This document shows positions 16,628 through 25,256 of a stretch of 64,000 nucleotides of DNA, one piece after another. The stretch comes from Streptomyces filamentosus (lineage in GTDB: Bacteria > Actinomycetota > Actinomycetes > Streptomycetales > Streptomycetaceae): positions 3,866,501 to 3,930,500 of the forward strand of contig NZ_BNBE01000001.1 of assembly GCF_014654895.1 (NCBI RefSeq), read 5' to 3'. Each line of letters begins with the position of its first letter. The first letter of the stretch is position 1. Below the pieces are notes generated by a model. It was not told the origin of the DNA and searched no databases. It saw only the letters and a program-made list of their open reading frames with translations. The position numbers and the translations under genes are program-made.

Positions 16628-17635
16628 TCACCGGGGCAGGACGACGACATAGGCGGCGGGCTGCCGGTCCGACGCGGCCATCAGCGCCGTGCGGACCACG
16701 GTGGCCTGCTGCTCCATCGCCTCGCGCAGCTTGCGCGGGGTCAGGTGGACCACCGTGATGCCCAGCCGCTCCAGGTGCTCCCGCTTGCGGGTGTACTCGG
16801 ACCACAGGGCGTCCTCGTCCTGCCGCGGCGCCCGGGTGTCCAGCTCCACCGCCACCGCCTGGTCGGGCCAGTAGGCGTCCACCCCGCCCAGGTGCGGCCC
16901 GCCCGGCAGCCGCAGGTCCACGTTCCACACCGGGTCCGGCAGCGCGAAGTCCCGCACCATCTCGTACAGCCGCTCCTCCGACAGCGCCCGCCCCTCCACC
17001 AGGAGCGAGTCCACCGCGTCCATCACGTGCGGCCGGGTCAGCAGCCGCGACCGGCTCAACTCCCGCACCAGAAGCGTGGTTTCGCAGTGACCGCCGCGCA
17101 CCGCCTCAGTGAGCAGCAGCCGGACGGTCCCGGCGTCGTGCAGTCCCGAGACGGCGTCGGCGACCGCGCGGGCGACCGGCGCGGCCGGCAGCCCGGCCAG
17201 CTCCACCGGCTCCGGCGACTCGGGCGCCCGCACCACCCGGACGAAACCGGTCGAGCGCAGCCGCCGGGTGCGGCCGACGAGGACCTCGACCCGCTCCAGG
17301 GCGTCCGGCGGGGGAGCGGAGGCGAAGCCGTGCAGGGCGAGCGCGGCGAGCCCGGTGAGCATCGGGCCCGGGCCGTGCGGCGCCGCCGCGTCGTCCCGGC
17401 GGGCGTAGAGCAGCGCGGCCCGCAGCCGGTCGTCGCCGGTCGGGGCGCCCGGACGGAGCAGGAAGACGCCGGGGAGCAGCTGCCGCCAGTCGCCGCCGTC
17501 CGCGGACCGTCCGGCGACCTCGGCGGCGGGCACGCCCATGGCCCGCAACTGGCCGGTGGAGGCGAGTCGTTGCGTGATGCCCCGGGTGGCGGAGAGGGAG
17601 CCGGAGCGGGGGGTGAGGGAGGTGTCGTGGTTCAT
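16628..17635 (-). CDS. Protein with restriction-endonuclease-like (DUF559/Vsr-type) C-terminus
   Basis: This 335-aa protein has an N-terminal region with a helix-turn-helix-like stretch (TRGITQRLASTGQLRAMGV) and the pattern LLPGVFLLRPG, as in AbiEi-type antitoxin N-terminal domains. Its C-terminal domain resembles PD-(D/E)xK nucleases of the DUF559/Vsr group. In that domain GGVDAYWPDQAVAVELD supplies D253, E264 and D266, followed by a helix-rich stretch and LGITVVHLTPRKL. Such proteins are common in actinobacteria as solo genes; a DNA-repair or defence role is possible but unproven. No toxin gene is adjacent. It converges with the S12 hydrolase with a 3-bp gap and is preceded upstream by a 15-bp palindrome. 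Confidence 0.7.
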   Translation of the reverse strand: MNHDTSLTPRSGSLSATRGITQRLASTGQLRAMGVPAAEVAGRSADGGDWRQLLPGVFLLRPGAPTGDDRLRAALLYARRDDAAAPHGPGPMLTGLAALALHGFASAPPPDALERVEVLVGRTRRLRSTGFVRVVRAPESPEPVELAGLPAAPVARAVADAVSGLHDAGTVRLLLTEAVRGGHCETTLLVRELSRSRLLTRPHVMDAVDSLLVEGRALSEERLYEMVRDFALPDPVWNVDLRLPGGPHLGGVDAYWPDQAVAVELDTRAPRQDEDALWSEYTRKREHLERLGITVVHLTPRKLREAMEQQATVVRTALMAASDRQPAAYVVVLPR

Positions 17636-17670
17636 GCCGGGGGTCTTCCGCCCTCCGGCCCGGTCCTAAC

Positions 17671-17685
17671 GGCCTGTTACAGGCC
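17671..17685. promoter_or_regulatory. Palindrome upstream of the nuclease-fold gene
   Basis: GGCCTG-TTA-CAGGCC is a perfect 6-3-6 palindrome 36-50 bp before the start codon at 17635, in the promoter zone of the minus-strand gene. It is a candidate repressor site. Confidence 0.4.
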
Positions 17686-17774
17686 GGTTGCCCAATCCGG
17701 ACAAGCCCGCACTAAAGTACGCGCGTTCGACTGCCGAGAGAGACGGGCCCGGAGGGACGGCCGGGGAGGGACGG

Positions 17775-17812
17775 CCGGGGAGGGAGTCCCCTGCGGAAGG
17801 CTCCCTCCCCGG
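17775..17812 (-). terminator. Terminator of the second pepN
   Basis: CCGGGGAGGGAG (17775-17786) pairs with 17801-17812 over a 14-nt loop, 9 bp past the stop at 17821. The left arm arises within a short tandem repeat of GGGACGGCCGGGGA-type units (about 17748-17786). Confidence 0.65.
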
Positions 17813-17820
17813 CGCTCCCG

Positions 17821-20382
17821 TCATGCCTCCGACGCGTCGCCCTCCCGCGCGTCGCACTCCTGCGCCCGCAGCGCGCGGGCCAGGTCGTCGCGGGACTCCA
17901 GGACCAGGCGCCGCAGCGCCGGGGCCGCGTCCGCGTGCTCCGCCAGCCAGGCGTCGGCCGCGGCCAGGGTCTCCGGACGGTCCTGGAGCGAGGGGAACAG
18001 CCCCCGGACCACGTCCATGCCGATCTGGATCGAGCGCTCGGCCCAGATCCGCTCGATCGCCGCGAAGTACTTCTCCGCGTACGGGGCGGTCAGCTCGCGC
18101 TGCGAGGGCTGCGCGAACCCGGCGATCACCGCGCCCGCCAGCGCGTTCGACAGCGCGTCCGACTCGACGACCTGCGCCCACGCCTGGGCCTTCACCGCCG
18201 CCGAGGGCCGCGAGGCGAGCAGCCGCACCTGGTGGCGCTTGCCGCTGGCGGTGTCGTCCCGGGCCAGCTCCTCGCCGATCCGGGTCTCGTCGGCGCGGCC
18301 GGTGGCGGCGAGCGGGGAGAGCAGCGCCCAGCGCAGCTCCTGGTCGACGTCGAGGCCGTCGATCCGGGCGGTGCCGGCGAGCAGCCCCTCCAGGAGCTGG
18401 AGGTCGGCCTCGCCGGTGGCGGTCGCGGCGAAGAAGCGGGCCCAGGTCAGCTGGTGCTCGCCGCCCGGCTCGGCGAGCCGCAGCTCGCGCAGCGCGCCCT
18501 CGGCGAGCAGCCGGCCGCCCTCCTCACGCCAGGCGGGGGCCGCGTAGTGGTCGAGGGCGGTCCGCGCCCAGGCGTGCACCATCTGGAGGACGCCGATGTC
18601 GGTCTCTCGCCCGGCGAAGGCGAGCACGGCGGCGACGAAGTCGCGGGCCGGCATCAGCGCGTCCCGGGTGAGGTTCCACAGCGCCGACCAGCACACCGCG
18701 CGGGCCAGCGGGTCGGTGATGTCCCCGAGGCGGGTGCGCAGGGTGTCGAGCGAGCCCTCGTCGAAGCGGACCTTGCAGTACGTGAGGTCGTCGTCGTTGA
18801 CGAGGACGAGCTCGGGCCGCTCGCTGCCGGCCAGGGCGTCGACGACGGTGCGGGCGCCGGCGATGTCGGCCTCGGCCCGCGCGTACCGCACCAGCGCCCC
18901 GTCGACGCGCCGGTAGAGGCCCACGGCGACGCGGTGCGGGCGCGGCTCGCCGCCCTCCTGGAGGACGGCGAGCTCGGTGATCCGGCCCTCGGCGTCGTAG
19001 GTGATCTCGGGGGCGAGCACGTTGACCCCGGAGGTCTGGAGCCAGGCCTTCGACCACGCCTTCATGTCGCGGCCCGAGGTCTCCTCCAGGACGGACAGCA
19101 GGTCGCCCAGGCGGGTGTTGCCGTAGGCGTGGCGCTTGAAGTAGCGGCGGGCGCCCTCCAGGAAGGCGTCCCGGCCCACGTAGGCGACGAGCTGCTTGAG
19201 GACCGAGGCGCCCTTGGCGTACGTGATCCCGTCGAAGTTCAGCTTGGCGTCCTCCAGGTCGCGGATGTCGGCCGTGACCGGGTGGGTGGAGGGCAGCTGG
19301 TCGGCGCGGTAGGCCCACGCCTTGCGGTTGTTGGCGAAGGTGACCCAGCTGTCGGTGAAGCGGGTGGCCTCGGCGAGCGAGAAGGAGCCCATGAAGTCGG
19401 CGAAGGACTCCTTCAGCCACAGGTCGTCCCACCAGACCATGGTGACCAGGTCGCCGAACCACATGTGGGCCATCTCGTGCAGGATCGTGTTGGCCCGCCG
19501 CTCGTAGGCCGCCCGGGTGACCTTGCCCCGGTAGACGTACTCCTCGGTGAAGGTGACCATGCCGGGGTTCTCCATGGCGCCGAGGTTGTACTCGGGCACG
19601 AAGGCCTGGTCGTACTTGCCGAAGGGGTACGGGAAGTCGAAGTTGTCGTGGAAGAAGTCGAAGCCCTGCTTGGTGACGAGGAAGACGTCGTCCGCGTCGA
19701 AGTGCTTCGCGAGCCCCTTGCGGCACATCGCGCCGAGCGGGATCTCCAGGTCGCCGCGCCGGTAGGTGTCGGTGACGTAGTGGTACGGGCCGGCCACCAC
19801 GCAGGTGATGTACGTGGAGATCGGCTTCGTCTCGGCGAAGCGCCACACGCCGTCGGCGCCGCGCTCGCCCGCGCCGTTGCTCCACACCGTCCAGTCCTCG
19901 GGCGCGGTCACCTCGAAGCGGTACGGCGCCTTGAGGTCGGGCTGCTCGAAGTCGGCGTGGACCCGGCGGGCGTCGGCCGGCTCGTACTGGGTGTACAGGT
20001 ACACCTCGCCGTCCTCGGGGTCGACGAAGCGGTGCATGCCCTCGCCGGTGCGGCTGTAGGCGCACTGCGCGTCGACGACCAGCACGTTCTCGTCGGCCAG
20101 GCCGTCGAGGGCGATCCGGGCGCCGTCGAAGACGACCGCCGGGTCCAGCTCCCGCCCGTTGAGGGTGACGGAGGTGACCGAGGGCGCGATCAGGTCCACG
20201 AAGGTCGTGTCGGCGTCCCCCGTGCGGCGGAAGCGGATCGTCGTCACCGAGCGGAAGGTGCGGACCGCCTCCGTGCACTCGCCGACCGCCGAGCGCAGGT
20301 CGAGGGCGACGTCGTAGCCGTCGACGGACAGCAGAGCGGCCCGCTCGTGGGCCTCGTCGCGGGACAGGTTCTCACCGGGCAC
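17821..20382 (-). CDS. pepN: Aminopeptidase N paralogue (M1 family)
   Basis: This 853-aa M1 metallopeptidase closely resembles the product of 3178-5757. It has GAMEN (268-272), HEMAH (H302, E303, H306), the third zinc ligand E325 in KESFA, and the long C-terminal helical domain. GTG 20382 (VPGENLSRDEAH) is selected because GAAGGAG lies about 7 nt upstream; the GTG two codons earlier overlaps that site. It is divergent from the DsbA-like gene. In mycobacteria pepN sits directly beside the same DsbA-like gene (Rv2467/Rv2466c), so this copy is the positional orthologue and the other a duplicate. Whether the two enzymes differ in specificity or timing is unknown. Confidence 0.95.
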   Translation of the reverse strand: MPGENLSRDEAHERAALLSVDGYDVALDLRSAVGECTEAVRTFRSVTTIRFRRTGDADTTFVDLIAPSVTSVTLNGRELDPAVVFDGARIALDGLADENVLVVDAQCAYSRTGEGMHRFVDPEDGEVYLYTQYEPADARRVHADFEQPDLKAPYRFEVTAPEDWTVWSNGAGERGADGVWRFAETKPISTYITCVVAGPYHYVTDTYRRGDLEIPLGAMCRKGLAKHFDADDVFLVTKQGFDFFHDNFDFPYPFGKYDQAFVPEYNLGAMENPGMVTFTEEYVYRGKVTRAAYERRANTILHEMAHMWFGDLVTMVWWDDLWLKESFADFMGSFSLAEATRFTDSWVTFANNRKAWAYRADQLPSTHPVTADIRDLEDAKLNFDGITYAKGASVLKQLVAYVGRDAFLEGARRYFKRHAYGNTRLGDLLSVLEETSGRDMKAWSKAWLQTSGVNVLAPEITYDAEGRITELAVLQEGGEPRPHRVAVGLYRRVDGALVRYARAEADIAGARTVVDALAGSERPELVLVNDDDLTYCKVRFDEGSLDTLRTRLGDITDPLARAVCWSALWNLTRDALMPARDFVAAVLAFAGRETDIGVLQMVHAWARTALDHYAAPAWREEGGRLLAEGALRELRLAEPGGEHQLTWARFFAATATGEADLQLLEGLLAGTARIDGLDVDQELRWALLSPLAATGRADETRIGEELARDDTASGKRHQVRLLASRPSAAVKAQAWAQVVESDALSNALAGAVIAGFAQPSQRELTAPYAEKYFAAIERIWAERSIQIGMDVVRGLFPSLQDRPETLAAADAWLAEHADAAPALRRLVLESRDDLARALRAQECDAREGDASEA

Positions 20383-20522
20383 GGTCACTCCTTCGTGGCG
20401 TGTTCGAAACAGGACCGATCCTCCCATGAGCACCTGTCGCCCGGCGCACGGGAATGCCCTCCGGCCGGTCGGTGTTGCGCCCTGACGGCGCACATCGCCC
20501 GCCCGTCGCACAGAGGAGTGAC

Positions 20523-21158
20523 ATGTCCGAGAGCAGGACCACCGCCGAGTTCTTCTTCGACCCGCTGTGCCCCTGGGCCTGGATGACCTCCCGGTGGATG
20601 CTGGAGGTGGAGAAGGTCCGCCCGGTGGACGTGAACTGGAAGGTGATGAGCCTCGCCGTCCTGAACGAGCACCGCCTCGACGAGGTCCCCGCCGAGTACC
20701 GCGAGATGCTGGAGACCAAGGCGTGGGGCCCGGTCCGCGTCGTCATAGCGGCGCAGCAGCTGCACGGCGACGAGGTCGTCGGCAAGCTCTACACCGCGCT
20801 CGGCACCCGCTTCCACAACAACGGCGAGGGCCCGACCCGCGAGGCCATCGCCGGCGCGCTGAAGGACGTCGGCCTGCCCGAGGACCTGGCGGAGTACGCC
20901 GACAAGGACACGTACGACGCCGAGCTGCGCGCCTCCCACCAGGAGGGCATCGGGAAGGTCGGCGAGGACGTCGGCACCCCGGTGATCGCGGTCCCCGGCC
21001 CGGACGGCGACGAGGTCGCCTTCTTCGGCCCGGTCGTCACCCCGACCCCGCGCGGCGAGGCCGCGGCCCGGCTGTGGGACGGCACGCTGCTCGTGGCGTC
21101 CACCCCGGGCTTCTACGAGATCAAGCGCACCCGGACGGCGGGCCCCAGCTTCGAGTAG
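20523..21158 (+). CDS. DsbA-family thioredoxin-fold oxidoreductase (Rv2466c-like)
   Basis: This 211-aa cytoplasmic protein matches the mycothiol-dependent reductase family typified by M. tuberculosis Rv2466c. Shared patterns include FDPLCPWAWMTSRWMLEVEKVR, AWGPVRVVIAAQQLHG, VGEDVGTPVI and FFGPVVTPTPRGE. The active site reads C16-P-W-A19, so the second cysteine of the usual CPWC pair is an alanine; a one-cysteine mechanism using mycothiol is possible. The start is ATG 20523 after AGAGGAG. It is divergent from pepN and convergent with sodF, sharing a strong bidirectional terminator. A role in oxidative stress is plausible given the sodF neighbour. Confidence 0.9.
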   Translation: MSESRTTAEFFFDPLCPWAWMTSRWMLEVEKVRPVDVNWKVMSLAVLNEHRLDEVPAEYREMLETKAWGPVRVVIAAQQLHGDEVVGKLYTALGTRFHNNGEGPTREAIAGALKDVGLPEDLAEYADKDTYDAELRASHQEGIGKVGEDVGTPVIAVPGPDGDEVAFFGPVVTPTPRGEAAARLWDGTLLVASTPGFYEIKRTRTAGPSFE

Positions 21159-21186
21159 TCCGCCCCCGAGCGGTCCGCGCCGCACA

Positions 21187-21275
21187 CGGAAGGACCCCCG
21201 CGATTCACGTCATCGCGGGGGTCCTTCTTTCATCCGCCTGCCCGGTGAAGGTGGAGAAGACGATCACGAGCAGGA
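21187..21275 (-). ncRNA. Candidate s-SodF small RNA in the sodF 3'UTR
   Basis: In Streptomyces coelicolor a ~90-nt RNA (s-SodF) processed from the sodF 3'UTR base-pairs with sodN mRNA around its ribosome-binding site. Here the sodF stop is followed by about 90 nt that end in a 15-bp terminator hairpin. The minus-strand RNA contains the complement of GGTGAAGGTGGAGAAGA (plus 21244-21260), an anti-Shine-Dalgarno sequence suited to pair with a ribosome-binding site. Length, position and content fit. The sodN gene is not in this window, so pairing cannot be verified. Confidence 0.6.
21190..21226. terminator. Bidirectional terminator, DsbA-like / sodF
   Basis: A perfect 15-bp stem (21190-21204 with 21212-21226, AAGGACCCCCGCGAT) has a 7-nt loop. 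A CTTT tail follows on the plus side. Confidence 0.85.
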
Positions 21276-21281
21276 GCTTCC

Positions 21282-21929
21282 TCAGATGCCGATGAGGGGG
21301 GTGCGGCCCTTCGCGTCGGCGTAGCGCTTCTGCACGTCCTGCCAGTTCACGACCTGCCACATGGCGTCGATGAAGTCGACCTTCTGGTTCTTGTACTGGA
21401 GGTAGAAGGCGTGCTCCCAGGCGTCGAAGACGAGGACCGGCACGGAGCCCTGGCCGACGTTGCCCTGGTGGTCGTAGACCTGCTCGACGATGAGGCGGCC
21501 GCTGATCGGCTCGTAGGCGAGGACGCCCCAGCCGGAGCCCTGGGTGGTCGCCGCGGCCTTGGTCAGCTGGGCCTTGAACTTGGCGAAGGAGCCGAAGGAC
21601 TCGGTGATCGCGTCCGCGAGCTCGCCGGTGCCGTCGGCGGCCAGCGGCTCGCCGCCGCCCTCGCCGCCCTTCGGGGAGGCCATGTTGTGCCAGTAGACGG
21701 AGTGGAGGATGTGGCCGGAGAGGTGGAAGGCCAGGTTCTTCTCCAGGCCGTTGATCGAGCCCCACTGCTCCTTGTCGCGGGCCTCCTCCAGCTGCTCCAG
21801 GGTGTCGTTGGCGCCCTTGACGTAGGCGGCGTGGTGCTTGTCGTGGTGCAGCTCGATGATCTGCGGGTTGATCACCGGCTCCAGTGCCGCGTAGTCGTAC
21901 GGCAGTTCCGGAAGTGTGTAGATCGCCAT
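21282..21929 (-). CDS. sodF: Iron superoxide dismutase
   Basis: This 215-aa Fe(Zn)-type superoxide dismutase converts superoxide to oxygen and hydrogen peroxide in the cytoplasm. Metal ligands are visible as H28 (ELHHDKHH), H76 ([10 protein letters not shown]), D169 and H173 ([12 protein letters not shown]). In Streptomyces, sodF is repressed by the nickel-binding Fur-family regulator Nur when nickel is sufficient. A matching operator lies 31-45 bp upstream of the ATG over the -10 element. The 3'UTR carries a likely s-SodF RNA. The gene converges with the DsbA-like gene and has its own promoter. Confidence 0.97.
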   Translation of the reverse strand: MAIYTLPELPYDYAALEPVINPQIIELHHDKHHAAYVKGANDTLEQLEEARDKEQWGSINGLEKNLAFHLSGHILHSVYWHNMASPKGGEGGGEPLAADGTGELADAITESFGSFAKFKAQLTKAAATTQGSGWGVLAYEPISGRLIVEQVYDHQGNVGQGSVPVLVFDAWEHAFYLQYKNQKVDFIDAMWQVVNWQDVQKRYADAKGRTPLIGI

Positions 21930-21959
21930 GTGCCGAGCCCTTCCGCTGACTTCTCTTAT

Positions 21960-21974
21960 TGCAACCTATATGCA
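21960..21974 (-). promoter_or_regulatory. Nur operator over the sodF promoter
   Basis: TGCAA-CCTAT-ATGCA matches the Nur pattern tGCaa-N5-ttGCA known for sodF of Streptomyces coelicolor. On the sense strand of sodF the spacer reads ATAGG and yields TAGGTT, a fitting -10 hexamer, so bound Nur would block RNA polymerase. Confidence 0.85.
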
Positions 21975-22073
21975 AGTGCAGGCTAACAGCACCTGCGGGA
22001 GAAGTTGATCAGTCCTTGGTCCTAGTTCCCCCGGCCGGGCCCGGACGGGGACCCGGACCCGGGCCCGGAGATG

Positions 22074-22111
22074 CCGAACGCCCCGCCGGGGCTGCCCGGC
22101 GGGGCGTTCGG
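22074..22111 (-). terminator. Terminator of first amino-acid permease gene
   Basis: A perfect 17-bp stem (22074-22090 with 22095-22111) has a GCTG loop, 19 bp past the stop at 22130. Confidence 0.8.
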
Positions 22112-22129
22112 GAAGGGGTTGTCGGGGCG

Positions 22130-23542
22130 TCAGCCCTTGGCGGCGCGCGCCTTCTGGAGGCCGAAGCCGACCGCCGCGAGGACCAGGGTCAGCGCGCCCG
22201 TGGCGTACAGCTGCACCCGGGTGCCCTCCTCCACGGCCATCAGGTAGAAGATCCCGGCCATGCCGGCCAGCGCCACCCACGTCAGGTACGGGAAGCCCCA
22301 CATGCGCACGACCAGCTTCTCCGGGGCCTCGCGCTGGGTGCGGCGGCGCAGCACCAGCTGGGAGGCGGCGATGAAGAACCAGACGACGAGGATGATCGCG
22401 CCGATCGTGTTGAGGAGCCAGATGAACGCCTTGTCCGGCGACCAGTAGCTCAGCAGCACGGCGCCGAAGCCGACGACCGAGGAGAGCAGGACGGCCGGGC
22501 GCGGCACGCCGCCGTAGGTGCGGCCGACGGCCCGCGGGCCCTGGCCGCGGGCGATCAGCGAGCGGGCCATCCGGGAGGCGCCGTAGACGTTGGCGTTCAT
22601 CGCCGAGAGCAGGGCGACGAGCACGACCACGTTCATGATCTGGCCGGCGGCCGGGATGCCCAGGAAGTCGAGGGTGGCGACGTACGGGCCCTTCTCGACG
22701 ACCGCCGGGTCGTCCCACGGGACGAGGGTGACGATGACCGCCATCGAGCCGATGTAGAAGAGCGCGATCCGCCACATCGCGGTGCGGACGGCCTTGGCGA
22801 CGCCCTGCACCGGGTGCTCGGACTCGGCCGCCGCGATGGTGACCGTCTCCAGGCCGCCGTACGCGAAGACGGAGGCGAGCAGGCCGACGATCAGGCCCTC
22901 GGAGCCGTTCGGGAAGAAGCCGTGGTCGCCGAGGAGGTTCGAGGTGCCGGGGATGTCGTCGGTGCCGGGCAGCAGGCCGGTGATGGCGAGGACGCCGATG
23001 CCGAGGAAGAGGACGATCGCGCCGACCTTCAGCGCGGCGAACCAGAACTCGAACTCGCCGAAGTTCTTCACCGCCGCCAGGTTGGTGCCGCAGAAGACCA
23101 CCATGAAGAGCAGCACCCAGGCCCACTCCGGGGTGCCCGGGAACCAGCCCGTCATGATGTTCGCCGCGCCGATGCCCTCCAGGCCGACGGCCACGCAGAG
23201 CAGGAACCAGAAGGCCCAGCCGGAGGTGAAGCCGGCCCACGGGCCGAAGGCGCGCTCGGCGTGGACGGAGAAGGAGCCGGAGGCGGGGTTGGCCGCGGAC
23301 ATCTCGCCGAGCATCCGCATGACCAGCATGACGAGCACGCCGGAGATCGCGTACGCGACGACGATCGAGGGCCCGGCGGCGGCGATGCCGGCGCCGGAGC
23401 CGACGAAGAGGCCGGCGCCGATGACGCCGCCGAGCGCGATCATCGACAGATGGCGCTGCTTGAGGCCGTGCGAGAGGCCCTCGGCGGGAGCGGTGGTGCC
23501 GTCCTGGCGGTCGGCCCGCGCGGGTGCGGTGGTCCGAGACAT
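22130..23542 (-). CDS. Amino-acid permease, APC superfamily (first of three)
   Basis: This 470-aa membrane transporter has 12 predicted helices. The first helix carries the family signature MIALGGVIGAGLFVGSGAGI, preceded by HGLKQRHLSM, as in the AAT family (GABA, asparagine, proline and aromatic permeases). The helix 3-4 region GFTSGWAFWFLL and the E/D motif GLETVTIAAAESE are also typical. It imports an amino acid by proton symport; the substrate is unknown. ATG 23542 (MSRTTAPA) is used; the TTG two codons upstream is less likely. Highly similar permeases follow at 23659-25065 and 25985-27421 on the same strand. An upstream 10-mer is shared with the second permease. Confidence 0.92.
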   Translation of the reverse strand: MSRTTAPARADRQDGTTAPAEGLSHGLKQRHLSMIALGGVIGAGLFVGSGAGIAAAGPSIVVAYAISGVLVMLVMRMLGEMSAANPASGSFSVHAERAFGPWAGFTSGWAFWFLLCVAVGLEGIGAANIMTGWFPGTPEWAWVLLFMVVFCGTNLAAVKNFGEFEFWFAALKVGAIVLFLGIGVLAITGLLPGTDDIPGTSNLLGDHGFFPNGSEGLIVGLLASVFAYGGLETVTIAAAESEHPVQGVAKAVRTAMWRIALFYIGSMAVIVTLVPWDDPAVVEKGPYVATLDFLGIPAAGQIMNVVVLVALLSAMNANVYGASRMARSLIARGQGPRAVGRTYGGVPRPAVLLSSVVGFGAVLLSYWSPDKAFIWLLNTIGAIILVVWFFIAASQLVLRRRTQREAPEKLVVRMWGFPYLTWVALAGMAGIFYLMAVEEGTRVQLYATGALTLVLAAVGFGLQKARAAKG

Positions 23543-23579
23543 GGGCAACCCTGTTCATAGGCTGAGACGGGGAGGGGAG

Positions 23580-23589
23580 CCCACAGTCT
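23580..23589 (-). promoter_or_regulatory. Promoter-region 10-mer shared by two permeases
   Basis: AGACTGTGGG (minus strand) occurs 38-47 bp before the first permease start and again at 25106-25115, 41-50 bp before the second permease start. The xAGACT part could be a -10 hexamer. A second use as regulator site is possible. Confidence 0.45.
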
Positions 23590-23658
23590 GGGTGCCGGTA
23601 CCGCTCAGGGGGAACGGGTGTCCGCTATACGGTCACCACCTTCACACAAGGTGAAGAT

Positions 23659-25065
23659 CTAGTTCCGCTTCGTCGTGGACCTGCGGGCCTCCAGCAGCTC
23701 CCGCACCCCCGCCACCAGCAGCACCGCCCCCGTCGCCCCCGCCGACCACAGCACCTGCGGCCGGCTCGCGTCGTCGCACAGCATCAGCACCAGCACCGCG
23801 GCCATCGCCGCCAGCGCCGTCCACGTCAGCCACGGGAAGCCCCACATCCGCAGCGTCGGCGCTTCCGGCACCTCCCGCTCGATCCGCGGCCGCAGCCGCA
23901 GCTGCGACACCGCGATCAGCGCCCACACGAAGAGCAGCACCGCGCCGACCGCGTTGAGCATGTAGAGGAAGACGGAGTCCGGCCACTTCAGATTCAGCAG
24001 CACCGACACGAAGCCGAACGCCACCGAGGCGAGCACCGCCCGCCGGGGCACCCCGCCGCCCGACACCCGCAGCAGCCCCTTCGGCGCCTCCCCGCGCTCC
24101 GCCAGCGAGAAGACCATCCGGGACGAGCCGTACAGGTTGGCGTTGAGCGCCGAGAGCAGCGCCACGAACACCACCACGTTCATGATCTGCCCCGCGCCCG
24201 GCACCCCGATCGCGTCCAGCACCGCCACGTACGGCGACTCGCCCGGCACGATCGACGTCCACGGCAGCAGGGTCACGATCACCAGCATCGAGCCCACGTA
24301 GAAGAGGAGGATCCGCCACACGGCGCTGCGCACCGCCCGCGCCACGTTTCGCGCCGGGTCCTCCGACTCGGCCGCCGCGATCGTGACGACCTCCAGGCCG
24401 CCGAAGGCGAAGACCACCGCGAGGACCCCGGAGACCACTCCGGACCAGCCGTTCGGCAGGAAGCCGCCCTGCCCGGTCAGGTTCGCGAGCCCCACCGGAT
24501 CGGTGTCCGGCAGCCAGCCGCCGATCGCGAGGACGCCGAGCGCCAGGAAGAGCACGATCGCGCCGACCTTCAGCGCCGCGAACCAGAACTCGAACTCGCC
24601 GAAGTTCTTCACCGCCGCCAGGTTCGCCGCCGTGAAGACCACCATGAAGAGCAGCACCCAGCCCCACTGCGGGACCCCCGGCACCCACCCGTGCGCGATC
24701 CGCGCCGCGCCTGTCGCCTCCACGGCGAGCACGACGACGAGCAGGAACCAGTACAGCCACCCCACCGAGAAGCCCGCCCAGCGGCCGAGCGCCCGCTCCG
24801 CGTGCACCGAGAACGCCCCGGACGCCGGCATCGCCGCCGACATCTCGCCGAGCATCCGCATCACCAGCATCGCGAGCGCCCCCGCGAGCAGGTACGAGAC
24901 CACGATCCCGGGCCCGGCGACGGCGATGCCCGCCCCGGAGCCGACGAAGAGGCCGGCGCCGATGACCCCGCCGAGCCCGAGCATCGTCAGGTGACGCTGC
25001 TTCAGGCCGTGCGAAAGGGGCTCGGGTTCGGCGAGGGGGGAGGAGGGCGGGGCGTCGTCGCGCAT
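23659..25065 (-). CDS. Amino-acid permease, APC superfamily (second)
   Basis: This 468-aa paralogue of the preceding permease has the same 12-helix organisation and the first-helix motif MLGLGGVIGAGLFVGSGAGI after HGLKQRHLT. Other blocks shared with its neighbour are KNFGEFEFWFAALKVGAIVLFL, in part, and GQIMNVVVFVALLSALNANLYGSSRM. Divergence is greatest in the termini and in the loop after helix 6. The start is ATG 25065; the Shine-Dalgarno is weak. It is separated by 116 bp from the first permease and likely has its own promoter. The substrate is unknown; tandem retention suggests distinct amino-acid specificities. Confidence 0.92.
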   Translation of the reverse strand: MRDDAPPSSPLAEPEPLSHGLKQRHLTMLGLGGVIGAGLFVGSGAGIAVAGPGIVVSYLLAGALAMLVMRMLGEMSAAMPASGAFSVHAERALGRWAGFSVGWLYWFLLVVVLAVEATGAARIAHGWVPGVPQWGWVLLFMVVFTAANLAAVKNFGEFEFWFAALKVGAIVLFLALGVLAIGGWLPDTDPVGLANLTGQGGFLPNGWSGVVSGVLAVVFAFGGLEVVTIAAAESEDPARNVARAVRSAVWRILLFYVGSMLVIVTLLPWTSIVPGESPYVAVLDAIGVPGAGQIMNVVVFVALLSALNANLYGSSRMVFSLAERGEAPKGLLRVSGGGVPRRAVLASVAFGFVSVLLNLKWPDSVFLYMLNAVGAVLLFVWALIAVSQLRLRPRIEREVPEAPTLRMWGFPWLTWTALAAMAAVLVLMLCDDASRPQVLWSAGATGAVLLVAGVRELLEARRSTTKRN

Positions 25066-25105
25066 GGTGGGGGACTCGCGCTCTGGGAGAGGAACTTATG
25101 GAGAC

Positions 25106-25115
25106 CCCACAGTCT
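25106..25115 (-). promoter_or_regulatory. Second copy of the permease promoter 10-mer
   Basis: AGACTGTGGG on the minus strand, here within the inverted repeat GAGAC-N6-GTCTC (25101-25116). Confidence 0.45.
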
Positions 25116-25256
25116 CCCCGCTGGGCACCTCCGGACGCAAAAGGGACGACACCTGCCGAGTCGTCAGTGACAAGCGTCACGTGGCGCCCGCGGGTCGGGG
25201 GCGCCTTTGTCGGAACTCGATGAAGCCCTGCGGCGCGGCTTTGTCGGCGGCTGACG

